Positions 40,808-49,274 of a stretch of 64,000 nt of DNA are shown piece by piece. A program made the position numbers and the translations under genes. Under the pieces are notes generated by a model that was not told where the DNA came from, ran no database searches, and saw only the letters and a list, made by a program, of their open reading frames with translations. This DNA comes from AWTP1-13 sp050248715 (GTDB taxonomy: Bacteria; Pseudomonadota; Alphaproteobacteria; Rhizobiales; Hyphomicrobiaceae). Positions within the stretch are counted from its first letter, which is position 1. Each line of letters opens with the position of its first letter. The stretch covers positions 1-64,000 of the forward strand of contig JBFWRV010000006.1 of NCBI GenBank assembly GCA_050248715.1, given 5' to 3'.

Positions 40808-42172
40808 ATGTCGGAACCGCTTACCCGCTCGCTCGGCAAGTTCGTGTCCGAGCTTCGCCTCGGCGACGTCCCGAAGGGCGCTCTTTCCGTGGTGCACACG
40901 GGGTTTGCGGACTGCGTCGGCACGCTGATCGCCGGCAGCATCGAGGAGCCACCGAAGATCCTGGAGAAGGCCCTGTTGCCGCCGGCTGGCGATGCCTCTC
41001 TCTACCTCGTCGGACGGCGCGCGCCGGCACCGGAGGCGGCCTGGATCAACGGCACGGCCGCGCATGCGCTCGACTATGATGACGTGGCGCTCAGGGGTCA
41101 TCCGAGCACCGTGCTGGTGCCCGCCATCCTGGCCGAGGGCGAGTCGCTTGGCGCGACGGGCGCGCAGCTCGCCACGGCTTATGTCGCGGGTTATGAGGTG
41201 TGGGCCGATCTGCAACGGCGCGATCCCTCCCACCATCATGAAAAGGGGTGGCACCCCACAGGCATCTTCGGCGCCGTCGCTGCAGCGGCGGCCTGCGCTT
41301 CGCTGCGAAAGCTCGACCCAGACAAGGCCACGCAGGCCCTTGCGCTTGGCGCCTCCCAGAGCGCTGGGCTCGTTTCCAACTTCGGTACCATGACCAAGCC
41401 GTTCCACGCCGGCCGGTCCGCGCATGCCGGCGTGATCGCCGCGCGCCTCGCGGCGGCGGGGTTCACGTCGTCGCCGGACGCGCTCGAGCATCCCTTGGGC
41501 TTCCTGGCGGCCATATCGCCCAAGGGCGAGGTCGACCTCACGTCGCCGACCGAGGCCGGCCGTGCCTGGAACATCCTCACCCTGGGCCTGAGCGTGAAGA
41601 AGTATCCGCTTTGCTACTGCACGCACCGCGCGATCGACGGCGCGCTAGACCTGTTGCGCGAGCGCCCCGTGCGGGCCGACGAGGTGAAGGCGATTACTGT
41701 ATCGACGAGCCGCCGCAACACCAAGGTCTTGCGCAATGCCCGACCGCAGACGGGGCTCGAGGCCAAATTCAGCATGCAGTTCGCCATGGCAAGCTCGATC
41801 GTGGCACAGCGCGTGGGGCTCGCCGAGCTGACGGACGATTTCGTGCAACGCAAGGACGTCCAGACGTTGTTGCCGAAGGTCTTCGTCGAACCCGACGACC
41901 GTCCCGACCCCAAGCGTACCGGGGCTGCGCCGTACGACCTCGTAGTGATCGAGACGACGGACGGCCGCCGCCTGGAAAGCGCGCGCGTCACCGACGAGCG
42001 TGGCTCGCCGCAGATTCCGCTGACGGCCGACGAGCTGTGGGCGAAGTTCCAGGACTGCTTTGCCGTCGGCAATCCGAAGCTTGGCGCACGGCCGGTGTTC
42101 GAGGCCCTGATGTCGCTCGAGCGACAGCCCAACGTCGCGGCATTGACCGGCACGCGCAAGGCCGCCGCCTGA
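40808..42172 (+). CDS. MmgE/PrpD family protein
   Basis: MmgE/PrpD-fold protein, 454 residues, homologous to 2-methylcitrate dehydratase and aconitate decarboxylase. The family block NGTAAHALDYDDVALRGHPS is near residue 80-100, followed by GIFGAVAAAAACASLRKLD and KYPLCYCTHRAIDGAL. The His and Asp residues of the active region are kept. A strong AAAGGAG precedes ATG 40808. It heads a rightward operon with an HMG-CoA lyase-like gene and a CoA-transferase gene, so it probably dehydrates or isomerises an organic acid. True PrpD would sit with prpB and prpC, which are absent. Confidence 0.87.
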   Translation: MSEPLTRSLGKFVSELRLGDVPKGALSVVHTGFADCVGTLIAGSIEEPPKILEKALLPPAGDASLYLVGRRAPAPEAAWINGTAAHALDYDDVALRGHPSTVLVPAILAEGESLGATGAQLATAYVAGYEVWADLQRRDPSHHHEKGWHPTGIFGAVAAAAACASLRKLDPDKATQALALGASQSAGLVSNFGTMTKPFHAGRSAHAGVIAARLAAAGFTSSPDALEHPLGFLAAISPKGEVDLTSPTEAGRAWNILTLGLSVKKYPLCYCTHRAIDGALDLLRERPVRADEVKAITVSTSRRNTKVLRNARPQTGLEAKFSMQFAMASSIVAQRVGLAELTDDFVQRKDVQTLLPKVFVEPDDRPDPKRTGAAPYDLVVIETTDGRRLESARVTDERGSPQIPLTADELWAKFQDCFAVGNPKLGARPVFEALMSLERQPNVAALTGTRKAAA

Positions 42173-42212
42173 ATTCGCGCGCTGAGAAATCCGGAGGCCG
42201 AGGAGAACCGAG

Positions 42213-43172
42213 ATGAGCGACCTGCCAGCCCAAGTGAACATCCACGAGGAAGGCCCGCGCGAGGGTTTCCAGATCGAGCCGGGTCCGATCAGCACAGCCG
42301 ACAAGATCCGCCTGATCGAGGCGCTCGGCGAGACTGGGCTCAAGCACATCCAGGTGTGCTCCTTCGTCAACCAGCGGCTCGTGCCGGGTTGGGCTGACGC
42401 CGAGGCGGTCGTCGCCGGCTTCAAGGCGAAACCCGGGATCACCTACACGGGGCTTTGGTTCAACGCCAACGGGCTGGAGCGGGCGCTGGCCTTCCGCGAC
42501 AAGCTGACGATCCGGGGCGCCATTGCGCTCACCGCATCGGAAGGCTTCACGCGCAAGAACTTGAACCGCAGCCACGCCGAGAACGTCGCGGCGATGCGCA
42601 AGCAGACCGCGCTGCACCTGGAGAAGGGCGTGGCCGTCAAGCGCATCGGCGTGATGGCGGCCTTCGGCTGCAACTACCAGGGCGACATCTCCCCCGCGCA
42701 GGTGGTGAGCACGCTCCAGGATGGCCTCGACATTGCCAAGGAGGCCGGCACCGAGATCACCTCGTTCTCGCTCGCAGACACCATGGGCTGGGCGACCCCG
42801 GCCCGCATCGAGCGCGTGCTGGGCGAGGTGCGCGCGCGCTGGCCGGACAAGGAGATCGGCCTGCATTTGCACGATACGCGCGGGCTGGCGGTCGCCAACG
42901 CGCATGCGGGCCTGCGGATGGGCGTGAAGCAATTCGATTCCACGGTCGGCGGTCTTGGCGGCTGCCCCTTCGCTGGGCAGAAGGGCGCCGCCGGCAACAT
43001 CTGCACGGAAGAGCTGGTGCTGCTCTGCGAGGAGATGGGCATCAAGACCGGCGTCGATCTCGACAGGCTGATCGAGGTCGGCCGCATGGCGGAGGAGATC
43101 GTCGCGCACCAGCTGCCGAGCGAGCTCATCCACGCCGGCAGCCTCGATGCCTTCCGCCGCAAGGCCGCCTGA
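42213..43172 (+). CDS. HMG-CoA lyase family protein
   Basis: Class II aldolase-type TIM-barrel enzyme of the HMG-CoA lyase / citramalate synthase superfamily, 319 residues. The N-terminal HEEGPREGFQIE (DGLRDGxQ-type region with substitutions), SFSLADTMGWATP and HLHDTRGLAVANA with the metal His pair (near 222-224), and FDSTVGGLGGCPFAGQKGAAGN including the catalytic Cys (near residue 251) fit an acyl-CoA lyase. GGAGAAC precedes ATG 42213. The stop overlaps the CoA-transferase start (TGATG), showing coupling: the transferase activates the acid, the lyase cleaves it. Confidence 0.88.
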   Translation: MSDLPAQVNIHEEGPREGFQIEPGPISTADKIRLIEALGETGLKHIQVCSFVNQRLVPGWADAEAVVAGFKAKPGITYTGLWFNANGLERALAFRDKLTIRGAIALTASEGFTRKNLNRSHAENVAAMRKQTALHLEKGVAVKRIGVMAAFGCNYQGDISPAQVVSTLQDGLDIAKEAGTEITSFSLADTMGWATPARIERVLGEVRARWPDKEIGLHLHDTRGLAVANAHAGLRMGVKQFDSTVGGLGGCPFAGQKGAAGNICTEELVLLCEEMGIKTGVDLDRLIEVGRMAEEIVAHQLPSELIHAGSLDAFRRKAA

Positions 43173-44380
43173 TGTCGGCGACGCCGCTGGCGGGCTTGAG
43201 GGTTCTCGAGTTCAGCCATACCGTGATGGGCCCGACGGCGGGGCTGGTGTTCGCCGAGCTGGGCGCCGACGTCATCAAGGTGGAGCCGGCGCCGCGTGGC
43301 GACCATACGCGGGGGCTCGGCGGCTTCGCGGCCGGGTTCTTCCCGGCCTTCAACCGCAACAAGCGCAGCCTCGCCATCGACCTCAAGCGTCCCGAGGGGC
43401 AGGCCGCAATCCACATGCTCGCGGCGACGGCCGACGTGGTGCTCGAGAACTACGGGCCGGGGACGATGGAGCGGCTGGGCTGCGGCTATGAAGCCCTCGC
43501 CAGGGTCAATCCGCGGCTCGTCTACCTCGCGCTCAAGGGCTACCTCGGCGGCCCCTATGAGCACCGTCCCGCGCTCGATGAGGTGGCGCAGTTCCAGGTC
43601 GGGCTTGCCTACATGACCGGACCGCCCGGCCGGCCGCTGCGCGCCGGCGCCTCCATCATCGACATCCTCGGCGCGGTGTTCGGCGTGGTCGCGGTGCAGG
43701 CGGCGCTGCGCGAGCGCGACATCACCGGCAAGGGCCAGCGCGTCTCGAGCGCATTGTTCGAGAGCGCCGCCTTCCTGATGAGCACGCACATGGCCGGCAT
43801 CGCGGCAACAGGCCGGCCGATGGAGCCGATGCCGGTGCGGCGCGGCGCCTGGGCGATCTACGAGGTGTTCCAGACGGCCGGCGGGGGCGAGCTGTTCATC
43901 GGCGTGACCAGCGACCAGCAGTGGACACGCTTCACGGACGAGTTCGGCCTCCAGGGGCTTGCCAAGGACCCGCGGCTTGCCACGAACGTGATGCGCAACA
44001 ACGAGCGCGCCTGGATGATCCCGCCGATCATCGAGGTGCTGAGCAAGCTGCCGCAGGAGGAGGTGGCGCGGCGCTGCGAGCGCGCCAATGTCTCCTGGTC
44101 CCCGGTGGCTAGGCCGCAGGACCTCTATGGCGATGCGCATTTGCTGGCCTCCGGCGGCCTCATCGACGTATTCATCTCGCAGGTGGGCGGCGAGAACGGT
44201 CCCAAGGTCGGCCTCCCCGCGCTGCCGGTGGAGTTCGGTACACCGCGCCAGCGTCCTGGCCTGCGGCGCCAGTCGCCCCTCATCGGCGAGCACAACCACG
44301 AGATTCTGACCGAGGCCGGCTACACGCCCGCGGAGATCGCCGGCCTGCGCGAGACCAGCGTCATCGCCGGCGCCGGCTGA
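43172..44380 (+). CDS. family III CoA-transferase (CaiB/BaiF-like)
   Basis: Formyl-CoA-transferase-type enzyme, 402 residues. The N-terminal PLAGLRVLEFSHTVMGPTAG, ELGADVIKVEPAP and ENYGPGTMERLG match the family. The catalytic Asp position is kept as Asp136 in ALDEVAQFQVGLAYMTG. It transfers CoA between an acyl-CoA and a free acid. Start ATG 43172 overlaps the lyase stop by one base, so the two are translated together. A second, different CoA-transferase is encoded at 55008. Confidence 0.9.
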   Translation: MSATPLAGLRVLEFSHTVMGPTAGLVFAELGADVIKVEPAPRGDHTRGLGGFAAGFFPAFNRNKRSLAIDLKRPEGQAAIHMLAATADVVLENYGPGTMERLGCGYEALARVNPRLVYLALKGYLGGPYEHRPALDEVAQFQVGLAYMTGPPGRPLRAGASIIDILGAVFGVVAVQAALRERDITGKGQRVSSALFESAAFLMSTHMAGIAATGRPMEPMPVRRGAWAIYEVFQTAGGGELFIGVTSDQQWTRFTDEFGLQGLAKDPRLATNVMRNNERAWMIPPIIEVLSKLPQEEVARRCERANVSWSPVARPQDLYGDAHLLASGGLIDVFISQVGGENGPKVGLPALPVEFGTPRQRPGLRRQSPLIGEHNHEILTEAGYTPAEIAGLRETSVIAGAG

Positions 44381-44729
44381 TGCAATGATCGGCAGTTGCG
44401 GGACCGGCTCCAGAGCATATCTGGACCCGTTCTCGGCTGGTTATGGCGCGTCCGCGGTTTGGTGCCGCGGGTCCCCGCCTGCGCGGGAGCGACACCAGCT
44501 TTGAGCGCGTCCTCTCCGCGAACGTCATACCCGCGGACGCGGGGACCCAGTCCAATTTGCACCGCGCAAGCGGTCAGCAGCGTACCCTGCGTACGGTCCG
44601 CTTCATGACGGCACGTGTGGGGCCCACGCGCCCCGAGCTCGCGCCGACCATGCTCCGGGCTTCGATCGCCCTGTCATCTGACGCCAATCTGCGCCATCAT
44701 GGCGCGTTCTTCCAAATGGGATCGACGAC
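44381..44729. other. intergenic region with degraded repeat
   Basis: 349 bp after the CoA-transferase operon. The middle (about 44455-44560) contains GGTCCCCGCCTGCGCGGGAG and GCGGACGCGGGGACCC, a rearranged family A-like palindrome. Nothing in it looks coding; short open frames there have no family resemblance. Confidence 0.5.
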
Positions 44730-45953
44730 ATGGCGGAGATCAGGCCCGAGCGCGTTCTGTCCGATCTACGCACGCTTGCCACCTTCGGTGCCTACAAATC
44801 GGGTGTGCATCGGCCGACGCTGTCGCCTCAGGATATCGCCGCGCGCGAATGGTTCGCAGGCCGCCTGCGTGAGGCGGGGCATGACGGCTCGATCGACGGC
44901 ATTGCCAACATCCTGGGCAGGAGTCCGGCGTCGGGGCGCAAGGTGCTCTCGGGTTCGCACCTGGAGAGCCAGAACCATGCCGGATGGCTCGACGGCGCGC
45001 TGGGCTGCGTCTACGCGCTGGAGGCGGCACGCGCCGTCGCCGAGGACCCGGCGACACGCCACCTCGGCGTCGACGTTGCGGTGTTCTGCGACGAGGAAGG
45101 GCACTTCGGCAGCTTCCTCGGCAGCCGATCGTTCATCGGCGCGCTGGATGACGGGGATATCGCCGGGGCCGTGAGCCGGGCCACGGGCCGGTCGATGCGC
45201 GAGGAACTGGCTGCCGCCGGTTGGGCGGGCCGACCCCGGCACCTGATCGAGCCCGAGCGCTATGCCGGCTTCTTCGAAGCCCACATCGAGCAGGGCGACA
45301 CGCTGGAGACGGGTGGGCTCAGGATCGGCGTGGTCACGGCGATCGTGGCGATCTGGCAGTACAAGTTCACGGCCACGGGCGAGCAGAACCATGCCGGCAC
45401 CACGTCGATGGCGCGCCGCCGGGATGCCGGCCTCGCAATCGTCCGGCTGCTCGATGCGATCGACAGGCGTTTTCCCGAGATCTGCGGGCAACGCACGGTG
45501 TGGACCACGGGCCGCATCGATCTGGAGCCCGGCGAGAAGAGCATCATTCCCGGCCGCGCCGAGGCGCTGCTCCAGTTGCGGGACGTCGATCCGGCAGTGC
45601 TCGACCGGCTCGATGCGGAAATACACACTCTGGTCAAGGCCGCCAATGCGTCGGGGCGTTGCCCGATCGCGGTCGAGCACCTCAGCGCCAGCACGCCGGC
45701 TGCCATGGATGCAGGATTGCAGGCCGCCCTCGACCGTGCCGCGGAGAGGCGCGCGCCGGGCAAGCATCTGCGCATGCCCTCGGGTGCCGGCCATGACGCA
45801 CAGTGGCTCGCCCGCAAGCTTCCGTCGGCAATGATGTTCGTGCCGTCGATCGGAGGCATCAGCCACCACTGGACAGAGAACACCAGCGACGAGGACCTCG
45901 TGCTCGGCGCCCAGGTGTTCACCGACGCCATCGTCGACGTGCTGACCGCATGA
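44730..45953 (+). CDS. M20-family amidohydrolase (carbamoylase/allantoate amidohydrolase type)
   Basis: Zinc-dependent peptidase-fold hydrolase of family M20, 407 residues. Metal-binding motifs are GSHLES (His in the conserved position), LDGALG, CDEEGHFG (near residue 120) and AHIEQG (near 187). The dimerisation insert contains GEQNHAGTTSMARRRDA, and the C-terminal HWTEN carries the last His. Related enzymes hydrolyse N-carbamoyl-L-amino acids, allantoate or ureidoglycine. Typical members have HxD in the first motif; here it is HLES, so the metal set may differ. Expressed alone; the RraA-like gene follows 134 bp away, after repeat C2. Confidence 0.87.
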   Translation: MAEIRPERVLSDLRTLATFGAYKSGVHRPTLSPQDIAAREWFAGRLREAGHDGSIDGIANILGRSPASGRKVLSGSHLESQNHAGWLDGALGCVYALEAARAVAEDPATRHLGVDVAVFCDEEGHFGSFLGSRSFIGALDDGDIAGAVSRATGRSMREELAAAGWAGRPRHLIEPERYAGFFEAHIEQGDTLETGGLRIGVVTAIVAIWQYKFTATGEQNHAGTTSMARRRDAGLAIVRLLDAIDRRFPEICGQRTVWTTGRIDLEPGEKSIIPGRAEALLQLRDVDPAVLDRLDAEIHTLVKAANASGRCPIAVEHLSASTPAAMDAGLQAALDRAAERRAPGKHLRMPSGAGHDAQWLARKLPSAMMFVPSIGGISHHWTENTSDEDLVLGAQVFTDAIVDVLTA

Positions 45954-45963
45954 GCCTGTAGTT

Positions 45964-46051
45964 GTAGGTTGGGTCGACTCCGGCGGAGGCCGGGGATGAC
46001 CCAACCTCGTCACAAGCTTGTTGGGTCTGCGCTTCGCTTGACCCAACCTAC
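45964..46051. repeat. palindromic intergenic repeat, family C, copy 2
   Basis: GTAGGTTGGGTC (45964-45975) to GACCCAACCTAC (46040-46051), with an inner GACCCAAC/GTTGGGTC. The end CGCTTCGCTTGACCCAACCT is shared base for base with copy 1 at 3081-3167. It fills most of the gap between the M20 hydrolase and the RraA-like gene. Confidence 0.85.
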
Positions 46052-46087
46052 CCATCGCCCGCCGTCACCAACCTACCGGGAGCTGCC

Positions 46088-46798
46088 ATGAGCCTCGATG
46101 CCGATGCCGTGAGCGTGCTGTCGAGGATTTCGACCGCCACCTTGACCAGCGTCCTCCTGAAGAAGGGTCTGCGGAACGTGTGGATGCGGGGCACGCGTCC
46201 GCTGCGGCCAGACCAGCACCGGGTCGTCGGCAAGGCCTTCACGCTGAGGTTCGTGCCGCCGCGCGAGGACCTGGCGACGCCTGCCTCCCTGGCTTCCCCC
46301 AAGTCGACGCGCGCGGCCATCGAGGCGATGCCCAAGGGCTGCATCGCCGTCGTCGACGCCATGCGTGTAACGGATGCCGGCATCTTCGGCGACATTTTGT
46401 GCGCACGCATGCACAAGCGTGGCGTGACGGCGCTCGTCACCGATGGCGTCGTGCGCGACCTCGCGGGCGTGCTCGACACAGGCCTGCCCGTGTGGTGCCA
46501 GGGTGTGGCGGCTCCGCCCTCGATCGCCGGCCTCACGTTCGTCAGCTGGCAGGAGCCGATCGGCTGCGGCGGCGTGGCCGTGTTCCCCGACGACATCGTC
46601 GTCGCCGATGCCGACGGCGCCGTGCTGATTCCCGCCGCTTTCCTCGCGCACGTGCTGGCCGAGGCGCCGGAGCAGGAGCGGCTTGAGAGCTGGATCATGC
46701 AGGAGATCGAAGGCGGCGCGGCGCTTCCCGGCCTCTATCCGCCCAACGACGACGCCAAGGCCCGCTACGCCGCCGCCATGAAGCGCGCTAAGAAGTAG
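46088..46798 (+). CDS. RraA-family protein (HMG/CHA aldolase-like)
   Basis: RraA/4-hydroxy-4-methyl-2-oxoglutarate aldolase family, 236 residues. The motifs ATLTSVLLKKGLRNVWM, AGIFGDILCARMHKRGVTAL and LVTDGVVRD, with the Arg-Asp pair, fit the divalent-metal site used by the aldolases rather than the RNase E-inhibiting RraA alone. A Shine-Dalgarno-like GGGAGC precedes ATG 46088. It is close to catabolic genes, so an aldolase role in 2-oxo-acid degradation is more likely than RNase regulation. Confidence 0.83.
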   Translation: MSLDADAVSVLSRISTATLTSVLLKKGLRNVWMRGTRPLRPDQHRVVGKAFTLRFVPPREDLATPASLASPKSTRAAIEAMPKGCIAVVDAMRVTDAGIFGDILCARMHKRGVTALVTDGVVRDLAGVLDTGLPVWCQGVAAPPSIAGLTFVSWQEPIGCGGVAVFPDDIVVADADGAVLIPAAFLAHVLAEAPEQERLESWIMQEIEGGAALPGLYPPNDDAKARYAAAMKRAKK

Positions 46799-46829
46799 GC
46801 GTGAGCATTGCGATCGAGGACTTGCTCCC

Positions 46830-47267
46830 ATGAAGGTCGATGGACGCTGTCACTGCGGGCAGATCACCTACGAAGCCGAGGTCGATCCGGAGAGGGTGCT
46901 CATCTGCCATTGCACCGACTGCCAGTCGCTGTCGGGCTCGGCCTTCCGCACGGTCGCGTTTACCCGCGAAGGAACGTTCCGGCTGCTGACGGGCAATCTC
47001 AAGGTCTACGTCAAGACCGGGGAGAGCGGGAACAAGCGCACGCAGTCCTTCTGCCCGGAGTGCGGGTCGCCGATCTACTCGGGTCCTGTCGGCGACGGGC
47101 CACAGGTGCTCGGGCTCCGCATCGGCACGATCCGGCAGCGCGATCAGCTGATACCCAAGGATCAATACTGGTTCCGCTCCGCGCAGGCCTGGCTCGGCAG
47201 GCTCGGCGGCATCGGCAGGCGGGAGACGCAGCCCGTATTCGATGCGAAGGGCGGCACGAGCCGCTGA
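46830..47267 (+). CDS. GFA-family protein (glutathione-dependent formaldehyde-activating fold)
   Basis: GFA/DUF636-type zinc-binding protein, 145 residues. Zinc cysteines are CHCG (residues 8-10), CHCTDC (near 27-31) and CPEC (near 75), with the usual RSAQAWLG tail. The founding member condenses formaldehyde with glutathione, but most homologues have unknown substrates. Start ATG 46830, 31 bp after the RraA-like gene, probably one transcript. Confidence 0.88.
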   Translation: MKVDGRCHCGQITYEAEVDPERVLICHCTDCQSLSGSAFRTVAFTREGTFRLLTGNLKVYVKTGESGNKRTQSFCPECGSPIYSGPVGDGPQVLGLRIGTIRQRDQLIPKDQYWFRSAQAWLGRLGGIGRRETQPVFDAKGGTSR

Positions 47268-47627
47268 GGCTCCGGCGGCACGCTCGTGTTGTGGCCCTTT
47301 CGCGCCCAGGTTGTCATGGTCGGGTTTGTCCCGACCATCCATCCAGCCGCTTGCTGGCGCTCGGTGTTGGCTGGATCCTCGGGACAAGCCCGAGGATGAC
47401 AGCGGGATCATCGGGTGCGCCCGGGAGCACTGGCCAATCGCGTTCCAGGGCGATTGATATCCCAAAAATCCACGCTGCCACCCGGCCGGACGCGATGCAG
47501 CGGACCATTCGGTCATCACACTAGCTGATCTGCATTTCCAGTGCTTGCACGACAGTCCGTACACTTTCACTTTCCCGGATGTGCTGCGGCGCCACGGCAA
47601 AAACATCTGATCCCGGGAGAGTCGCCT
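47268..47627. other. intergenic region with inverted repeats
   Basis: 360 bp. A repeat-like palindrome lies at about 47310-47405 (GGTTGTCATGGTCGGGTTTGTCCCGACC, then CTCGGGACAAGCCCGAGGATGACAGC): two inner hairpins bounded by outer TGTCAT/ATGACA. The rest, including the possible promoter of the truncated NMT1 gene, shows nothing definite. Confidence 0.5.
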
Positions 47628-48224
47628 ATGATTGGCCGATATGGATTGGGCATTGCGCTTGCGGTGTCGCTCGCAGCGACCCCGGTACGGGCCGAGGTGA
47701 GCGAGTTGAAAATCACCAGGCAGCCGGGGCCCAACCAGGCGCAGATGGGCCATCCGGATGCGTTGGCCGCCTTGCTCAATCCGAGCCACGAGGTTGCGAG
47801 CCACTTCGCTTCCTCGCCGTTCCAGGAGATCGCTCTCAAGAACCCCGGCATCCGCACGGTGCTCGAGTCCCGTGACGCGCTGGGCGGCGACTGCCACGTG
47901 GCCCTCGCCTACGGCACCACCAAGTTCTACCAGGAAAACCCCAAGACCGTGCGCGTCCTCCTCGCTGCCTATGAGGAAGCCGTGAGCATGACCAAGAAGG
48001 CCCCGAAGGCGGCTGCGGAGACCTATCTCTCCCTCGTGAAGGAGCGCGCGACGGTCGACGAGGTGGTGCAACTCTTCACGCAGCCAGGCGCCATCTATCA
48101 GGCAGCGCCGGTGCGCACGATGGTATATGCCGAGTACATGGCCAAGGCGGGCTTCATCAAGCCGGCGCCGAGGAGCTGGAAGGACTACTTCTTCCCGCTG
48201 CTGCACGACCGCGAGGGCAGCTGA
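47628..48224 (+). CDS. NMT1/TauA-type binding protein with internal deletion
   Basis: A 198-residue relative of the SBP at 58125. The signal peptide MIGRYGLGIALAVSLAATPVRA and the first mature strand (SELKITRQPG) are present; then the sequence jumps directly to AQMGHPDALAALLNPSHEVA, which in the 331-residue homologue starts near residue 172. About 135 residues, most of the N-terminal lobe and hinge, are missing, yet the frame is intact. The C-terminal lobe, ending in SWKDYFFPLLHD, is normal. It cannot form a complete Venus-flytrap site, so it is a decayed gene or a reshaped small periplasmic protein. GGGAGA precedes ATG 47628. Confidence 0.8.
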   Translation: MIGRYGLGIALAVSLAATPVRAEVSELKITRQPGPNQAQMGHPDALAALLNPSHEVASHFASSPFQEIALKNPGIRTVLESRDALGGDCHVALAYGTTKFYQENPKTVRVLLAAYEEAVSMTKKAPKAAAETYLSLVKERATVDEVVQLFTQPGAIYQAAPVRTMVYAEYMAKAGFIKPAPRSWKDYFFPLLHDREGS

Positions 48225-48237
48225 GCGCCCGCACCCC

Positions 48238-48295
48238 GCAGGGTGGAAAAGCGGAGCGCATTGCTTCACCTTTGGCGTCCTACGCCGGGGCCAAG
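48238..48295. repeat. half-copy of family D repeat
   Basis: GCAGGGTGGAAAAGCGGAGCGCATTGC is the left half of the family D design (compare GGAGGGTGCAAAAGCGGAGC at 52011). The right half is missing or degenerate (CACCTTTGGCGTCCTACGCC). It follows the truncated NMT1 gene. Confidence 0.5.
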
Positions 48296-48413
48296 GCCCC
48301 GGCGACCCATGTGCGCCGCGCGCGGCCGCCGCCCGCCGCATCGAAGTGGCTATCGCGACGGCGAGCCGCGGGCGTAGCATGGGTGCAACGAGAGCCATCT
48401 GGAAGGGAGCGCC

Positions 48414-49238
48414 ATGGGTGGAGGGAGCAAGCAGCCCGAGGATGACGCGGGATTAGCCAACAAGGTTGCCATCGTTGCCGGCGGCGGCGCCGCGGGCGAC
48501 GGCATTGGCAACGGTCGCGCGGCAGCCATTCTGCTGGCGCGCGCCGGGACTCGCGTTCTTGTCGTCGACCGCGACCTGGGGCTCGCTGAGCGTACCGTCG
48601 CGATGATCGCGGGCGAAGGCGGCACGGCGGCGGCGCACAAGGCCGACCTCACGGATCCGACCCAGGCCCACGACATGGTCACGGCCGCGCTCGATCGCTT
48701 CGGCCGGTTGGATTTTCTCGACAACAACGTCGGCATCGGCAGCCGCGGCTCCGTCGTCGAAGAGACGCCGGAGAGCTGGCGCACCGTCATGCAGGTCAAC
48801 GTCGAGCCGATGTTCCTGGCGGCCAAGTATGCGATCCCCGCCATGATCAGGACGGCCGGCCGGGGCGCCATCGTCAACATCTCCTCGATCTCGGCGCTGC
48901 GGCCGCGCGGGCTGACCGTCTACTCGGCCTCCAAGGGTGCCGTGATCGCGCTCACCCGCGCCATGGCGGTCGATCACGCCGCCCAGGGCATCCGCGTCAA
49001 TTGCGTCGCGCCGGGGCCCGTCTACACGCCCATGGTCTACGCACGCGGCATGAGCGCGGGAGCGCGCGAGCAGCGGCGCAAGGCCTCGGCGCTGGGCCTC
49101 GAAGGCACCGGCTGGGATATCGGCCACGCCGTGCGCTTCCTGCTATCGGACCACGCCCGCTATATCACCGGCCAGACGCTGGTGGTGGACGGGGGCGTGA
49201 CGCTGCAAGCTCCTGCGCGCGACAACCAATCGCATTGA
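48414..49238 (+). CDS. short-chain dehydrogenase/reductase
   Basis: NAD(P)-dependent SDR, 274 residues. The cofactor loop reads AGGGAAGDGIGNGRA, slightly altered from TGxxxGIG, with a longer N-terminus than usual. Active-site parts are NNVG (near 104), the Ser in VNISSIS (about 138) and VYSASKGAV (Tyr/Lys near 151-155), with the C-terminal NCVAPGPVYTPM and LVVDGG. GGGAGC precedes ATG 48414. Substrate unknown. The CMD-family gene follows 36 bp later. Confidence 0.87.
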   Translation: MGGGSKQPEDDAGLANKVAIVAGGGAAGDGIGNGRAAAILLARAGTRVLVVDRDLGLAERTVAMIAGEGGTAAAHKADLTDPTQAHDMVTAALDRFGRLDFLDNNVGIGSRGSVVEETPESWRTVMQVNVEPMFLAAKYAIPAMIRTAGRGAIVNISSISALRPRGLTVYSASKGAVIALTRAMAVDHAAQGIRVNCVAPGPVYTPMVYARGMSAGAREQRRKASALGLEGTGWDIGHAVRFLLSDHARYITGQTLVVDGGVTLQAPARDNQSH

Positions 49239-49274
49239 GCAATTCGTCCGATCGAACCTGAGGGAAACCAACCC

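Noticed and set aside
42674..44299. Long open frame antisense to the HMG-CoA lyase and CoA-transferase genes
   Set aside because: No motif, typical antisense composition, overlaps two coupled real genes.
45964..46051. Attachment site or integron-like recombination site
   Set aside because: It is a palindrome with an identical-type copy elsewhere, and no integrase gene is near; repeat family C explains it.
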